Below, piece by piece: positions 25,688 to 36,793 of a DNA stretch of 64,000 nucleotides. Origin of the DNA: Neorhizobium galegae (GTDB taxonomy: Bacteria; Pseudomonadota; Alphaproteobacteria; Rhizobiales; Rhizobiaceae); NCBI RefSeq assembly GCF_017877135.1, contig NZ_JAGIPH010000003.1, forward strand, positions 372,001 to 436,000, given 5' to 3'. The notes beneath the pieces are model-generated. The model did not search any database and was not told the origin of the DNA. It worked only from the letters and a program-made list of their open reading frames with translations. Each line of letters starts with the position of its first letter. Positions within the stretch are counted from its first letter, which is position 1. The position numbers and the translations under genes were made by a program.

Positions 25688-26863
25688 TCAGGCGGAACGC
25701 CGATCCTTGGCGGCAAGCCCCGTCAGCGAGTCGGCGCTTTCGGCCGGCTCGGACAGTTCGATCTCTCGCATCCATTCCCGCCAGATGGCAACCAGAAGCG
25801 CCATCAGGACCGGGCCGATGAACAGGCCGAGAAAGCCCATGGTCTTGACCCCGCCGACCAGCCCGAAAAAGGTCGGCAGGAAAGGCAGCTTGATCGGTCC
25901 GCCGACAAGGCGGGGGCGGATGGTCTTGTCGACGATGAAAAGCTCCACCGATCCCCAGATGAGAAGTGCCAGGCCCGCGACATAGGAGCCGCTTGCCGCC
26001 AGATAGATCGACACCAGCGTGAAAGAGAGCGGCGCGCCCCCCGGCACGAGCGCCATGATGCCGGTCAGCACGCCGAGCGTCACGGGTGAGGGGACGCCGG
26101 CCACCCAGTAGGCGAGGCCAAGCACGATGCCTTCGCCGATCGCAATCAGCGTCATTCCGGTCACGGTCGAGCTGATGGTCGCCGGCACGACGCGCGAAAT
26201 ACGCTCCCAGCGCGCCGGCAGGATGCGCTCGCCCAGCATGTCGATCTGGTGAGAGAAGGAGGCGCCGTCGCGATAGACGAAAAACAGCGCAATCAGCATG
26301 AACAGCAGAGACAGAAGCAGGTGGAACGCGCCGTCGCCGGCCGCGATCACCGCTCGGTAGATATTGCCGATATTGGCACCGCTGACGATCTGCACCAATT
26401 CGCCGATGGCGCCCGGTTCGCCGATATGCCGTTCCCATTGCTGGCCAAGCCAGGTGCCGGCCATCGGCAGTTCGATGATCCATTTTGGCGGCGGCGACCC
26501 AAGGCGGTTTGCCTGCAGAGCCCAGGCGATCCAGCCGCGCGTCTCGCCGATCGTATAGGAAATCGCAATCCCGATCGGAACGACCAGGAAGGCGATGACA
26601 AGGATGATGGCAATCGTCGCGCCGAGCGTCGTGTTGCCGCCGGTGCGGCGCAAAAGATCGCGGTAGAGCGGCCAGCTGGCAAAGCCCACCACCAGTGCCG
26701 CCAGAACCGGAACCACGAAACCGTGAAAGAAATAGATGCCGGCAAAGACAATCAGCACCAGGAGCCAGCGGGCAGCGGAGATGGGCGGAACAAGGGCGAT
26801 TCGCGTCGGCGTCACCGGTCCGAGCCAGCGCGGTTCCTTGGCGATTTTCTCTTTTTCGGTCAC
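25688..26863 (-). CDS. AI-2E family transporter (PerM/YhhT-like)
   Basis: 391 residues and about eight membrane spans. The N-terminus contains RWLLVLIVFAGIYFFHGFVV and FLVVPIGIAISYTIGETRGW. The pair of long hydrophobic stretches around GEGIVLGLAYWVAGVPSPVT and the C-terminal VGGVKTMGFLGLFIGPVLMA are diagnostic. The family name comes from one member linked to autoinducer-2 export; others move different substrates (for example Na+/H+ exchange), so the cargo is unknown. The C-terminal 30 residues are acidic/polar and cytoplasmic. Confidence 0.88.
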   Translation of the reverse strand: MTEKEKIAKEPRWLGPVTPTRIALVPPISAARWLLVLIVFAGIYFFHGFVVPVLAALVVGFASWPLYRDLLRRTGGNTTLGATIAIILVIAFLVVPIGIAISYTIGETRGWIAWALQANRLGSPPPKWIIELPMAGTWLGQQWERHIGEPGAIGELVQIVSGANIGNIYRAVIAAGDGAFHLLLSLLFMLIALFFVYRDGASFSHQIDMLGERILPARWERISRVVPATISSTVTGMTLIAIGEGIVLGLAYWVAGVPSPVTLGVLTGIMALVPGGAPLSFTLVSIYLAASGSYVAGLALLIWGSVELFIVDKTIRPRLVGGPIKLPFLPTFFGLVGGVKTMGFLGLFIGPVLMALLVAIWREWMREIELSEPAESADSLTGLAAKDRRSA

Positions 26864-27587
26864 GATGGGTCAGTCATCCTTGTTCGCGCATTCGCACCAT
26901 ATGGTCCGGCCGGCCAAGGGGTGCAAGTGAGCATTTATCAGCATGTGCGAAGATTGTGGTTTTCCGAGCATCTCGAATGGGATAGTACTATGACCATCGT
27001 CAATTAAGTTTCCGTCCACCCGAATGCCCGTACCTCACCGACGCTTGTCATTGCACAAGCGCATATCTGGCAGATCCGATGAAGTGTACGGCGCCGCCGA
27101 TCGTCTGGTTACATTGAAACATTACGCACACTGTTGGCAAGCATTCTGTTTCCTTTGCGGGCGGCAGGCGAAAGGGCAAGACCTTGTTTTGCAACATCGG
27201 GATCCAGCCTTGCGCGCGACCGGGCGTGCCGGGGCAGGGGCGGCGCGCAACATTCTGGCATGGCTGCGTGATCAGCATATGACGCTGTCACGCCGGAACC
27301 CGACCATTTTGGCGCCAGAGGCACTGGAAAGACGGTGCGCTTGTCCTAGATTCCTGCTGAAGAAGGGTGGCCGCCGGGCGACGATTGCCTTTGCTGGCCA
27401 GTCGACTGCCGACCGCCGCCCGATCCCGAAACCGCGTCCGCCGCACCGGTCAGACAGAGGCGCACCGCAAGGATGGGCGCTATGCCGGTCGCTGCAAAAT
27501 CAACAGCCGTTTTCCATCTGGATAGAGTGATCAAGACTTGGTACGCCATTCTGACACCTGCCGTGATCGCGCCCAAGGAACTTCTCT
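26864..27587. other. Long intergenic region upstream of the bacteriophytochrome
   Basis: About 720 bp without a convincing gene. The 26930-27010 part is AT-rich and could carry promoter elements for the transporter gene (minus) or for a plus-strand transcript. The longest plus-strand frame (27024-27530) has an atypical Arg/Cys-rich product without a ribosome site and is not called. AAGGA eight bases before 27588 is the ribosome site of the phytochrome gene. A small RNA or an unrecognised small protein cannot be excluded. Confidence 0.45.
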
Positions 27588-30146
27588 ATGCCCCATAACT
27601 CTCAGGTCGACCTGACGAATTGCGACCGTGAGCCGATTCATACGCCGGGCAGCATCCAGCCCTATGGCTGTCTTCTTGTCACCGACATGTCGGGGGGAAC
27701 CGTGCTGCGTCACTCCGCCAACCTGCCGGCGATGCTGGGCCTCACCGGCGTCATCAACGGCGCGCGCCTGGACGAGGTGGTGGGAGACGAGGTGGCCCAT
27801 ACGCTGCGCAATGCGCTTGCCACGACAGACGACCCGGCGCGGCCGGCGCTGCGCATGGCGGTGCCGCTTCCCGCCGGCGCCTTCGATGTTTCGGTGCATC
27901 GGTTGAACGACATGGCCATCATCGAATTCGAGCCGGCCAGTGCCCATTCCGATCAGCCGCTGGAAAACGCCCGCATGTTGATCAGCCGCATCCGTGCGAT
28001 CAGCGGGATTGACGAACTGGTCGAGAAATCGGCGCGGCTCGTCTTTGCCATGCTCGGCTATGACCGGGTGATGATCTACCGGTTCGAGCATGACGGCGCC
28101 GGCAAGGTGGTGAGCGAATACAAACGCCGGGATCTGGAAAGCTTCAAGGGACAGTATTTTCCGGCAAGCGATATCCCGAAGCAGGCACGTACCCTTTATC
28201 TTAAAAACACCATCCGCATCATTTCGGATGCGAGCGGCACACGCGTGCCGGTACTGCCGGAACTCGACGACACCGCGGCCCCGCTGGACCTTTCCTTTGC
28301 CCATCTGCGCTCGGTCTCGCCCATCCACTGCGAATATCTGCGCAACATGGGCGTTGCCGCTTCCATGTCGATTTCTGTCATCATCGATGGGGAATTGTGG
28401 GGCCTGATCGCCTGCCATCATTATGCGCCGAAATCCCTTGCCATGTCGCAACGGATCGCTGCGGAAATGTTCGGCGAATTCTTTTCACTGCATCTGAGCG
28501 CGCTGAAACAGAAGCAGATCCTCGACACGGCCAACAACGCCCGCAAATCGCTCGACCGGTTTTTGCAATCGGCATCGCATACGGTTGAAGTGGCCGGCTT
28601 CCTGCGCCAGTCCCTCAACGAGTTTTCGAAAATCATGCCCTGCGACGGCATCGGCCTGTGGCTGGACGGCATCTGGACCGGACACGGCGCGGTGCCGCCG
28701 CAGGATGCCATTGCCGGACTTGGCGATTTCGTCGCCTCCGTGTCCGGCGGGCGGATCTGGGGAACCGACCAACTGTCCCTGCACCTGCCGCAGGCGATAG
28801 ACTATGCGTCGGATGTCAGCGGCTTGCTGGCCATTCCGCTCTCGCAACGGCCGCGCGACTATCTGTTCTTTTTCCGCCGGGAACTGGTGCAGATGCTGGA
28901 TTGGGCCGGAAACCCCGACAAATCCTACACAACCGGCCCGATGGGCGACCGCCTGACGCCGCGCAAGAGCTTTGCCTTGTGGAAGGAAACCGTTCACCTG
29001 AAATCCCAGCGCTGGACCGAAAGCGAGCGCGAAATTGCCGAAGCTATCCGCTCGGTGCTGGTCGAAGTGGTGCTGCACCATAACGAGCTTCTGGCCGATG
29101 AGCGCGGCAAGGCGGATGTACGCCAGCGCATGCTGAACGAGGAGTTGAACCACCGCGTCAAGAACATCCTTGCCGTCATCAAGGCTCTTGTCGGCCACCC
29201 GGTCCAGGAAGGTCGGCTGATCAGCGATTACGTAGCAACATTGAAGGGCCGCATCCAGGCACTGGCGTTTGCCCATGACCAGGTGGTGCGCGGCGGCGAT
29301 GGCGGCGCGCTGAAAGACCTGCTGGAGGCGGAGCTGAAACCCTATCGCGACGGTGATAGGCAGGTTTCTCTGAGAGGTCCGCATGTCTGGTTGGACAGCC
29401 GCGGATTTTCCGTCATGGCCCTCGTCCTTCACGAGATGTCGACGAATGCGGCAAAATACGGCGCGCTCTCGGCCAATGGCGGCCGGCTCGACATCACCTG
29501 GAGCCGCAACGAGGACGGCAGCTATGGGCTCAACTGGGCGGAAGAGGGTGGTCCGCTGGTCCATGCCCCCAAGCGCGCCGGCTTCGGCACGGTTCTCATC
29601 GAACGCAGCATCCCTTACGAGCTCGGCGGCGAAAGCCGGGTCGATTACCGCCCCTCCGGCCTTCACGCGCATTTCCTGATCCCGGCCAAGCATATTCACG
29701 GATCGGACGGGCCGACCGTGGATCAGGAGGTGGAGCTCGATGCCGCGTCGGCAAGCGAAATCGCAGCCCTGCTGGGCGATCTGGAACTTCTTCTGGTGGA
29801 AGATCAGATGCTGGTAGCCGCCGATGTCGAGACGCTTCTGCTCGACCACGGCATCAGCAAGGTGACGACCGCCCCGTCCGCTGCCGAAGCGCTTCGCCAG
29901 TTAAAGAGTTTTACGCCGCATGTGGCAATCCTCGACGTCAATCTCGGATCGGGCACGTCATTGCCGATTGCGGAGGAGCTGGTGCGCCGCGACGTGCCCT
30001 TCATCTTTGCCACAGGCTACAGCGACCAGTCGGTGATCCCGGCAAGCTTTGATGCGCCCGTGGTACGCAAGCCCTATGAGGCAACAGCCCTTATCGGCGC
30101 CGTCATCCGCGTGCTGGCGGCACGCGAGCCGGTGCCGCAGAACTGA
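27588..30146 (+). CDS. Bacteriophytochrome, Agp2-like HWE histidine kinase with receiver
   Basis: 852 residues. PAS (Cys12 in LTNCDREPIHTPGSIQPYG, the biliverdin-linking cysteine), GAF with PASDIPKQARTLYL and DLSFAHLRSVSPIHCEYLRN, and PHY with its tongue motif LTPRKSFALWKETVHLK. Then an HWE-type kinase domain (His522 in EELNHRVKNILAV, MSTNAAKYGAL, and the W-x-E in LNWAEEGGPL) and a C-terminal receiver with phospho-acceptor Asp783 (VAILDVNLGSG). The order PAS-GAF-PHY-HWE-REC and the length match Agp2/AtBphP2 of Agrobacterium, a bathy phytochrome whose dark state absorbs far-red. It senses red/far-red light; no cognate regulator gene lies next to it. Confidence 0.93.
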   Translation: MPHNSQVDLTNCDREPIHTPGSIQPYGCLLVTDMSGGTVLRHSANLPAMLGLTGVINGARLDEVVGDEVAHTLRNALATTDDPARPALRMAVPLPAGAFDVSVHRLNDMAIIEFEPASAHSDQPLENARMLISRIRAISGIDELVEKSARLVFAMLGYDRVMIYRFEHDGAGKVVSEYKRRDLESFKGQYFPASDIPKQARTLYLKNTIRIISDASGTRVPVLPELDDTAAPLDLSFAHLRSVSPIHCEYLRNMGVAASMSISVIIDGELWGLIACHHYAPKSLAMSQRIAAEMFGEFFSLHLSALKQKQILDTANNARKSLDRFLQSASHTVEVAGFLRQSLNEFSKIMPCDGIGLWLDGIWTGHGAVPPQDAIAGLGDFVASVSGGRIWGTDQLSLHLPQAIDYASDVSGLLAIPLSQRPRDYLFFFRRELVQMLDWAGNPDKSYTTGPMGDRLTPRKSFALWKETVHLKSQRWTESEREIAEAIRSVLVEVVLHHNELLADERGKADVRQRMLNEELNHRVKNILAVIKALVGHPVQEGRLISDYVATLKGRIQALAFAHDQVVRGGDGGALKDLLEAELKPYRDGDRQVSLRGPHVWLDSRGFSVMALVLHEMSTNAAKYGALSANGGRLDITWSRNEDGSYGLNWAEEGGPLVHAPKRAGFGTVLIERSIPYELGGESRVDYRPSGLHAHFLIPAKHIHGSDGPTVDQEVELDAASASEIAALLGDLELLLVEDQMLVAADVETLLLDHGISKVTTAPSAAEALRQLKSFTPHVAILDVNLGSGTSLPIAEELVRRDVPFIFATGYSDQSVIPASFDAPVVRKPYEATALIGAVIRVLAAREPVPQN

Positions 30147-30179
30147 CAACGCCGCGGGTTCGTTACCTGGACATGGAAA

Positions 30180-30208
30180 CGCCCGCAGATCCAATGGACC
30201 TGCGGGCG
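30180..30208. terminator. Bidirectional terminator between bphP and parE
   Basis: Nine-base arms CGCCCGCAG and CTGCGGGCG around an 11-base loop, between the convergent phytochrome and parE genes. Confidence 0.65.
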
Positions 30209-30243
30209 CTACCTTGACGGTCAAAACTGGACTGAATTCTCAG

Positions 30244-32340
30244 TCAGATATCAAGATTGTCGGCGAAGGCTGCACGCTCCTGGATGAACCGGAAGCGGGC
30301 GTCCGCCTTGGTGCCCATCAGGTTGTCGACCGCCTCGCGGGTGCCCTCGAAATCCACATCATCGATGGCGACACGCAAAAGCGTGCGCTTGGCCGGATCC
30401 ATGGTGGTTTCCTTGAGCTGCGCCGGCATCATTTCGCCAAGGCCTTTGAAGCGTCCGATCTCGACCTTCTTGCCCTTGAACTCGGTTTCCATCAGTTCGG
30501 CGCGGTGCCGGTCGTCGCGGGCGTAAACGATCTTGGCGCCCTGGCGGATGACGTAGAGCGGCGGCACCGCGAGATAGAGGTGATTGCCGCGGATGAGCTC
30601 GGGCATTTCCTGATAAAAGAACGTGATCAGCAGCGAGGCAATATGGGCGCCGTCGACGTCGGCGTCCGTCATGATGATGATGCGCTCGTAGCGCAGATCC
30701 TCGTCGCGATATTTGGTCCGCGTGCCGCAGCCGAGCGCCTGGATGAGATCGGCGATCTGCTGGTTGGCGGAGAGCTTTTCGCGGCTGGCGCTGCCGACGT
30801 TGAGGATTTTCCCGCGCAACGGCAGGATCGCCTGGTTGGCGCGGTTGCGCGCCTGCTTGGCGGAGCCACCGGCCGAATCACCTTCGACGATGAAAAGCTC
30901 GGCGCCTTCGGCCGTATTCTGCGAGCAGTCGGCAAGCTTCCCCGGCAGGCGCAGCTTGCGCACCGCCGTCTTGCGGTTGACTTCCTTTTCCTTGCGCCGG
31001 CGCAGACGCTCCTCCGCCCGCTCGATCACCCAGTCGAGCAGCTTTGCCGCTTCCGCCGGATTGCCGGCGAGATAATGATCGAAGGGATCGCGCAGCGCGT
31101 TTTCCACGATGCGCTGTGCCTCGACGGTGGCGAGCTTGTCCTTCGTCTGGCCGACGAATTCCGGTTCGCGGATGAAGACGGAGAGCATGCCCACGGCCGA
31201 AATCATCACGTCGTCGGTGGTGATCTGGGCGGCGCGCTTGTTCTGCGTCAGTTCGGCGTAGTTCTTGAGGCCCTTGGTGAGCGCGATGCGCAGGCCAGCC
31301 TCGTGCGTGCCGCCCTCCGGCGTCGGAATGGTGTTGCAGTAGGAATGGATCAGCGGATCGCCGCCATACCAAGTGATCGCCCATTCCATGGCGCCATGGC
31401 CGCCGGTCTTTTCCGTGCGGCCGGCAAAGATCTCGCGGGTGACGGTGAAATCCTTGCCGAGCGTTGCGGCCAGATAATCCTTGAGGCCGCCGGGGAAGTG
31501 GAACACCGCCTTGTCGGGAATATCGCCGCCGGCGACGACCAGGCCCGGATCGCAGCTCCAGCGGATTTCCACGCCGCCGAACAGATAGGCCTTTGAGCGC
31601 GCCATGCGGAAAATGCGGCCGGCATCGAATTTGGCGTGGTCGCCAAAGATCTGCGGATCGGGATGGAAGCGCACGCGCGTACCGCGCCGGTTGTGCACGT
31701 CGCCCAGTTCTTCCAGACCGCCCTGCGGCACGCCGCGGGAAAAGCGCTGGCGATAGAGTTTGCGGTTGCGCGCCACCTCCACCTCGAGAAGATCCGACAA
31801 AGCATTGACGACGGAGACGCCAACGCCGTGCAGGCCGCCCGAGGTCTCGTAGGCCTTGCCGTCGAACTTGCCGCCGGCATGCAGCTTGGTCATGATCACT
31901 TCGAGCGTCGACTTGCCGGGCACCTGCGGATGATTTTCCACCGGAATGCCGCGCCCGTTGTCGCTGACGGTCAAAAATCCTTCGGCATCGAGATGCACTT
32001 CGATAAAGTTGGCGTGGCCGGCGACGGCCTCGTCCATGGAGTTGTCGATCACCTCGGCGAACAGGTGATGCATCGCCTTTTCGTCGGTGCCGCCGATATA
32101 CATGCCGGGGCGCATGCGCACGGGCTCAAGCCCTTCGAGCACGCGAATGGAGGACGCGTCATAGCTGTCCGATCCGGCAGCAACCGGGGCGGCACGCGGA
32201 GACCGGGAGGGTTCGGGCGCCGGGGGCGCGGGGGTGACAGGCCCGGCGCTGCTGGCTGGCGCCGGCGCTGCTTCAGACGTCTTGGCGCTGTCGCGGCTTG
32301 AGGTCGGAAGGCTGGCGAAGAGATCGGTGGTATCGTCCAT
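30244..32340 (-). CDS. parE: DNA topoisomerase IV subunit B
   Basis: 698 residues, the ATPase subunit that works with ParC to decatenate chromosomes. GHKL ATP site: VIDNSMDEAVAGHANFIEV and VSDNGRGIPVENHP; Toprim metal site: ELFIVEGDSAGGSAKQARNR and IIMTDADVDGAHIASLLITF. The C-terminal GyrB-like tail is short, as in ParE, and there is no 170-residue insert. The first 55 residues are an Ala/Pro-rich extension (APAPASSAGPVTPAPPAPEP). Divergent from the hydrolase gene across about 210 bp. Confidence 0.95.
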   Translation of the reverse strand: MDDTTDLFASLPTSSRDSAKTSEAAPAPASSAGPVTPAPPAPEPSRSPRAAPVAAGSDSYDASSIRVLEGLEPVRMRPGMYIGGTDEKAMHHLFAEVIDNSMDEAVAGHANFIEVHLDAEGFLTVSDNGRGIPVENHPQVPGKSTLEVIMTKLHAGGKFDGKAYETSGGLHGVGVSVVNALSDLLEVEVARNRKLYRQRFSRGVPQGGLEELGDVHNRRGTRVRFHPDPQIFGDHAKFDAGRIFRMARSKAYLFGGVEIRWSCDPGLVVAGGDIPDKAVFHFPGGLKDYLAATLGKDFTVTREIFAGRTEKTGGHGAMEWAITWYGGDPLIHSYCNTIPTPEGGTHEAGLRIALTKGLKNYAELTQNKRAAQITTDDVMISAVGMLSVFIREPEFVGQTKDKLATVEAQRIVENALRDPFDHYLAGNPAEAAKLLDWVIERAEERLRRRKEKEVNRKTAVRKLRLPGKLADCSQNTAEGAELFIVEGDSAGGSAKQARNRANQAILPLRGKILNVGSASREKLSANQQIADLIQALGCGTRTKYRDEDLRYERIIIMTDADVDGAHIASLLITFFYQEMPELIRGNHLYLAVPPLYVIRQGAKIVYARDDRHRAELMETEFKGKKVEIGRFKGLGEMMPAQLKETTMDPAKRTLLRVAIDDVDFEGTREAVDNLMGTKADARFRFIQERAAFADNLDI

Positions 32341-32551
32341 GGGGTCCGTCTATATGGCCTTTGAGCAAGCGGCGGTGGGCTCTCGATGGGCAAGTCCCGC
32401 GTCTGGGTGGCTATCGAATCGCCCGCGAGTGTGCCAGATAACCGGCCGTTTCGCGATGCCCGCGCATCAAGGCATGGGTCAGATCCGGGTTTGCGCCGCC
32501 GCGAGCCTGTTGGCAAGCCGGACGTCCGGCGGTAAAGGCATTGGAAGCGGC

Positions 32552-33472
32552 ATGTCCACAGATCATTTTTACAACCGCCCCGTCAAGCTTGGCCTGCAGC
32601 GGTTGGCGCTGGCGGCAACTCTCCTCCTTTCTCCGGCGATCGCGCGTGCCGAGGAGCCGATCAAGCCGTTCAAGGACGCGCTTTTTTCGCAGAACCGTGT
32701 GCTGGAAAGCCGTGACGGCGGCGCTTTGCAGGTGATCGATTATCAGGAACAGCGCGATATCAATGCCCGCGACGAGGAACCGGAACGGCGGGTGAAATCG
32801 GCCTATGTCGATACCAGCGTGCGCAAGGACCAGGTCAACGAAACGCTGAACCTCTCCGGCAGTCCGCTCGAAGTGATGCGCGTCGGCCCGCTGCAGGATG
32901 CCGCCTTCACGGTCATCTTCATCCATGGCCGGGGAGGGGATCGCAGGCTCGGCGCCAACGATTATTCCTTCGGCGGCAATTTCAACCGCCTGAAGAATTT
33001 GGCGGTGCTGAACGGTGGCAGCTACTATGCGCCGAGCATCAAGAGCTTCGATCCGAATGGTGCCGCCGATGTTGCAGCGCTTGTCCGCCATGTCTTCGAA
33101 CTGTCGGCGGGGCGGCCGGTGATCCTCGCCTGCGCCTCGATGGGCGGCTTCATCTGCCAGAGCGTCAGCCGTGACAAGGAAGCCGTGCGCTATCTGAAAG
33201 GGCTGGTGATCATGGGTGGCCCGCCGGATCCGGGTTTTCTGACGACGCCCGCCGCCAAGCTGAAGATCCCTGTCTATTTCGCCCATGGCAGCGCCGACAA
33301 GGTCTACAAGGCAGAAGACCAGATCGGCCTGTTTGAGAAAATGCGCGCGAAAAAATACCCGGTCGTCTTCCGTCTGTTCGAAACGGGCGGCCACGGCACG
33401 CCGGTGCGCATGAGCGACTGGCGCGAAATCCTCAATTTCATGCTGACGGGCGGCAGTTTCGCTCCGCGATGA
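32552..33472 (+). CDS. Exported alpha/beta hydrolase
   Basis: 306 residues with a signal peptide (GLQRLALAATLLLSPAIARA, cut near ARAEE). Alpha/beta hydrolase fold: oxyanion strand FTVIFIHGRGGDRRLG, nucleophile serine in LACASMGGFICQ (a CASMGG elbow instead of GXSXG), acid in YFAHGSADKVYK, and histidine in ETGGHGTPVRMSD. The catalytic triad is complete. It should hydrolyse an ester or similar bond in the periplasm; substrate unknown. GGAAG precedes the ATG at 32552 by five bases. Confidence 0.82.
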   Translation: MSTDHFYNRPVKLGLQRLALAATLLLSPAIARAEEPIKPFKDALFSQNRVLESRDGGALQVIDYQEQRDINARDEEPERRVKSAYVDTSVRKDQVNETLNLSGSPLEVMRVGPLQDAAFTVIFIHGRGGDRRLGANDYSFGGNFNRLKNLAVLNGGSYYAPSIKSFDPNGAADVAALVRHVFELSAGRPVILACASMGGFICQSVSRDKEAVRYLKGLVIMGGPPDPGFLTTPAAKLKIPVYFAHGSADKVYKAEDQIGLFEKMRAKKYPVVFRLFETGGHGTPVRMSDWREILNFMLTGGSFAPR

Positions 33473-33621
33473 GCCGTCCGGCCGCTTTTAACCACGCTTC
33501 TGAACCAAAGCGGAGATTTTACATACCAATTGCCGCCGGAACGTTCTAAAAAGCCCCGATCACAAAGATGAGGGGGCCGTTCTTGTTTGGATGGCCGGGA
33601 GATGAAGGGATTGAAAGCACG

Positions 33622-34392
33622 ATGACGCCGGATGTTCGCCCGCTGGTGGCGGGAAACTGGAAGATGAATGGCACGCGGTCCTCTCTGGACCAGATCAAAG
33701 CAATGGCTGAAGGCGTGCAGGGTCCCCTCTCGGAAAAGGTCGATGCGCTGATCTGCCCCCCGGCCACGCTGCTGTATGTCGCCACCGCCCTTTGCACCGA
33801 CAGCCCCCTGATGATCGGCGCCCAGGATTGCCATCAGGACCAGTCCGGCGCCCATACCGGCGATCTGTCGGCCGAGATGATTGCCGACTGCTTCGGAACG
33901 CATGTCATCGTCGGCCATTCGGAACGCCGCAGCGATCATGCCGAAACCGATCATCTGGTGCGCGCGAAGGCGCAAGCTGCCTATGCCACCGATCTGGTGG
34001 CGATCGTCTGCATCGGCGAGACAGCCGACGAACGCAAGGCCGGCCAGACGCTCGAAATCCTCAAGCGGCAGCTTGCCGGTTCGCTCTCTGACAGCGCTAC
34101 CGCCGACAACACCGTCATTGCCTACGAACCCGTCTGGGCGATCGGCACCGGCCTGACGCCGACGCTGGACGACGTGGAAAAGGCACATGCCTTCATGCGT
34201 GCCGAGCTCGTGGCCCGCTTTGGCGCCGAGGGCCGGAAAATGCGCATTCTCTATGGCGGCTCGGTCAAGCCCGGCAATGCGGCGGACCTGATGTCGGTCA
34301 AGAATGTCGATGGAGCGCTGATCGGTGGAGCGAGCTTGAAAGCCTCCGACTTTCTCGCCATCTACAGCGTCTACGAGGCCCTGACGGCATAA
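33622..34392 (+). CDS. tpiA: Triosephosphate isomerase
   Basis: 256 residues interconverting dihydroxyacetone phosphate and glyceraldehyde 3-phosphate. Lysine in [11 protein letters not shown], histidine in [12 protein letters not shown], glutamate in [16 protein letters not shown], and the phosphate loop [14 protein letters not shown] are all present. The ATG at 33622 begins MTPDVRPLV; an earlier in-frame codon is not supported. First gene of the tpiA-secG-pyrG block. Confidence 0.96.
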   Translation: MTPDVRPLVAGNWKMNGTRSSLDQIKAMAEGVQGPLSEKVDALICPPATLLYVATALCTDSPLMIGAQDCHQDQSGAHTGDLSAEMIADCFGTHVIVGHSERRSDHAETDHLVRAKAQAAYATDLVAIVCIGETADERKAGQTLEILKRQLAGSLSDSATADNTVIAYEPVWAIGTGLTPTLDDVEKAHAFMRAELVARFGAEGRKMRILYGGSVKPGNAADLMSVKNVDGALIGGASLKASDFLAIYSVYEALTA

Positions 34393-34440
34393 ATCGGCGC
34401 AAAACGCCAAAGCCGTGCACTTGCCCCTTGGAATACCGGA

Positions 34441-34461
34441 CCGGCTCGGGTAAAGAGCCGG
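34441..34461 (+). terminator. Weak hairpin between tpiA and secG
   Basis: CCGGCTC and GAGCCGG around a seven-base loop, without a T-tract. Possible terminator or a processing stem separating tpiA from secG. Confidence 0.35.
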
Positions 34462-34524
34462 CCAAACCATTGATGCCGAACCCTTCATGGATGCCGCCCA
34501 GACGGCGCGCAGGACTGGACTGAT

Positions 34525-34923
34525 ATGCAGACCGTATTGATCGTTATCCATCTCATGATCGTGCTGGCGCTCGTCGGCGTTGTGCTGATTCAGCGCTCCG
34601 AGGGCGGTGGCCTTGGCATCGGCGGCGGCTCCGGCTTCATGTCGGCCCGCGGCACGGCCAATGCGCTGACCCGCACGACCGCCATTCTGGCGGCCCTCTT
34701 CTTCGCCACCTCGCTCGGGCTCGGCATCATGGGCCGCTACGAGCGGCGTCCGACCGATATTCTCGACCGGATCCCCGCCGCCCAGCAGGGCCAGGGCAAC
34801 GGCATTCTCGATTCGCTCGGCGGCCAGCCTACCAACAACGGCACGGCCCCCGCAGCAGCCGGCGCTCAGGCACCTGCACAGCCGGCACCGGCCGATCCGA
34901 AGGCGGTTCCGACCGGCCAGTAA
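34525..34923 (+). CDS. secG: Preprotein translocase subunit SecG
   Basis: 132 residues: two hydrophobic spans (VLIVIHLMIVLALVGVVLIQ and TTAILAALFFATSLGLGIMG) flank the conserved RSEGGGLGIGGGSGFMSARG loop, the SecG signature. An Ala/Pro/Gln-rich cytoplasmic tail of about 50 residues (APAAAGAQAPAQPAPADPKA) is longer than in Escherichia coli but usual for Rhizobiales. SecG assists SecYEG-SecA protein export. A strong terminator follows. Confidence 0.95.
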   Translation: MQTVLIVIHLMIVLALVGVVLIQRSEGGGLGIGGGSGFMSARGTANALTRTTAILAALFFATSLGLGIMGRYERRPTDILDRIPAAQQGQGNGILDSLGGQPTNNGTAPAAAGAQAPAQPAPADPKAVPTGQ

Positions 34924-34945
34924 GGCCGTTCGACGTTTCAAACTG

Positions 34946-34980
34946 CCGGCAGGCCGAAAGCCTGCCGGTTTTCTTTTGTT
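34946..34980 (+). terminator. secG rho-independent terminator
   Basis: Nine-base arms CCGGCAGGC and GCCTGCCGG with a CGAAA loop, followed by TTTTCTTTTGTT. The clearest intrinsic terminator in the window. Confidence 0.9.
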
Positions 34981-34999
34981 CAGATTTCAACAGCTTTAA

Positions 35000-36688
<1,689 letters not shown>

Positions 36689-36723
36689 CGGCCTCTCGCC
36701 GCTCCTGCTCGACAGACAAAAAC

Positions 36724-36752
36724 CCCTCTCCGGCGACGGAGGGGGATTTTTT
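36724..36752 (+). terminator. pyrG rho-independent terminator
   Basis: A nine-base-pair stem (with one G-U pair) closed by a GCGA tetraloop, followed by six T residues. Thirty-six bases past the pyrG stop. Confidence 0.85.
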
Positions 36753-36793
36753 CGTATGGCTTTCTGGTTTCCCCCAGGCAGGCCACCATCCGT

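Noticed and set aside
27024-27530. Plus-strand frame upstream of the bacteriophytochrome
   Set aside because: Arg/Cys-rich, no ribosome site, unusual codon choice; treated as intergenic.
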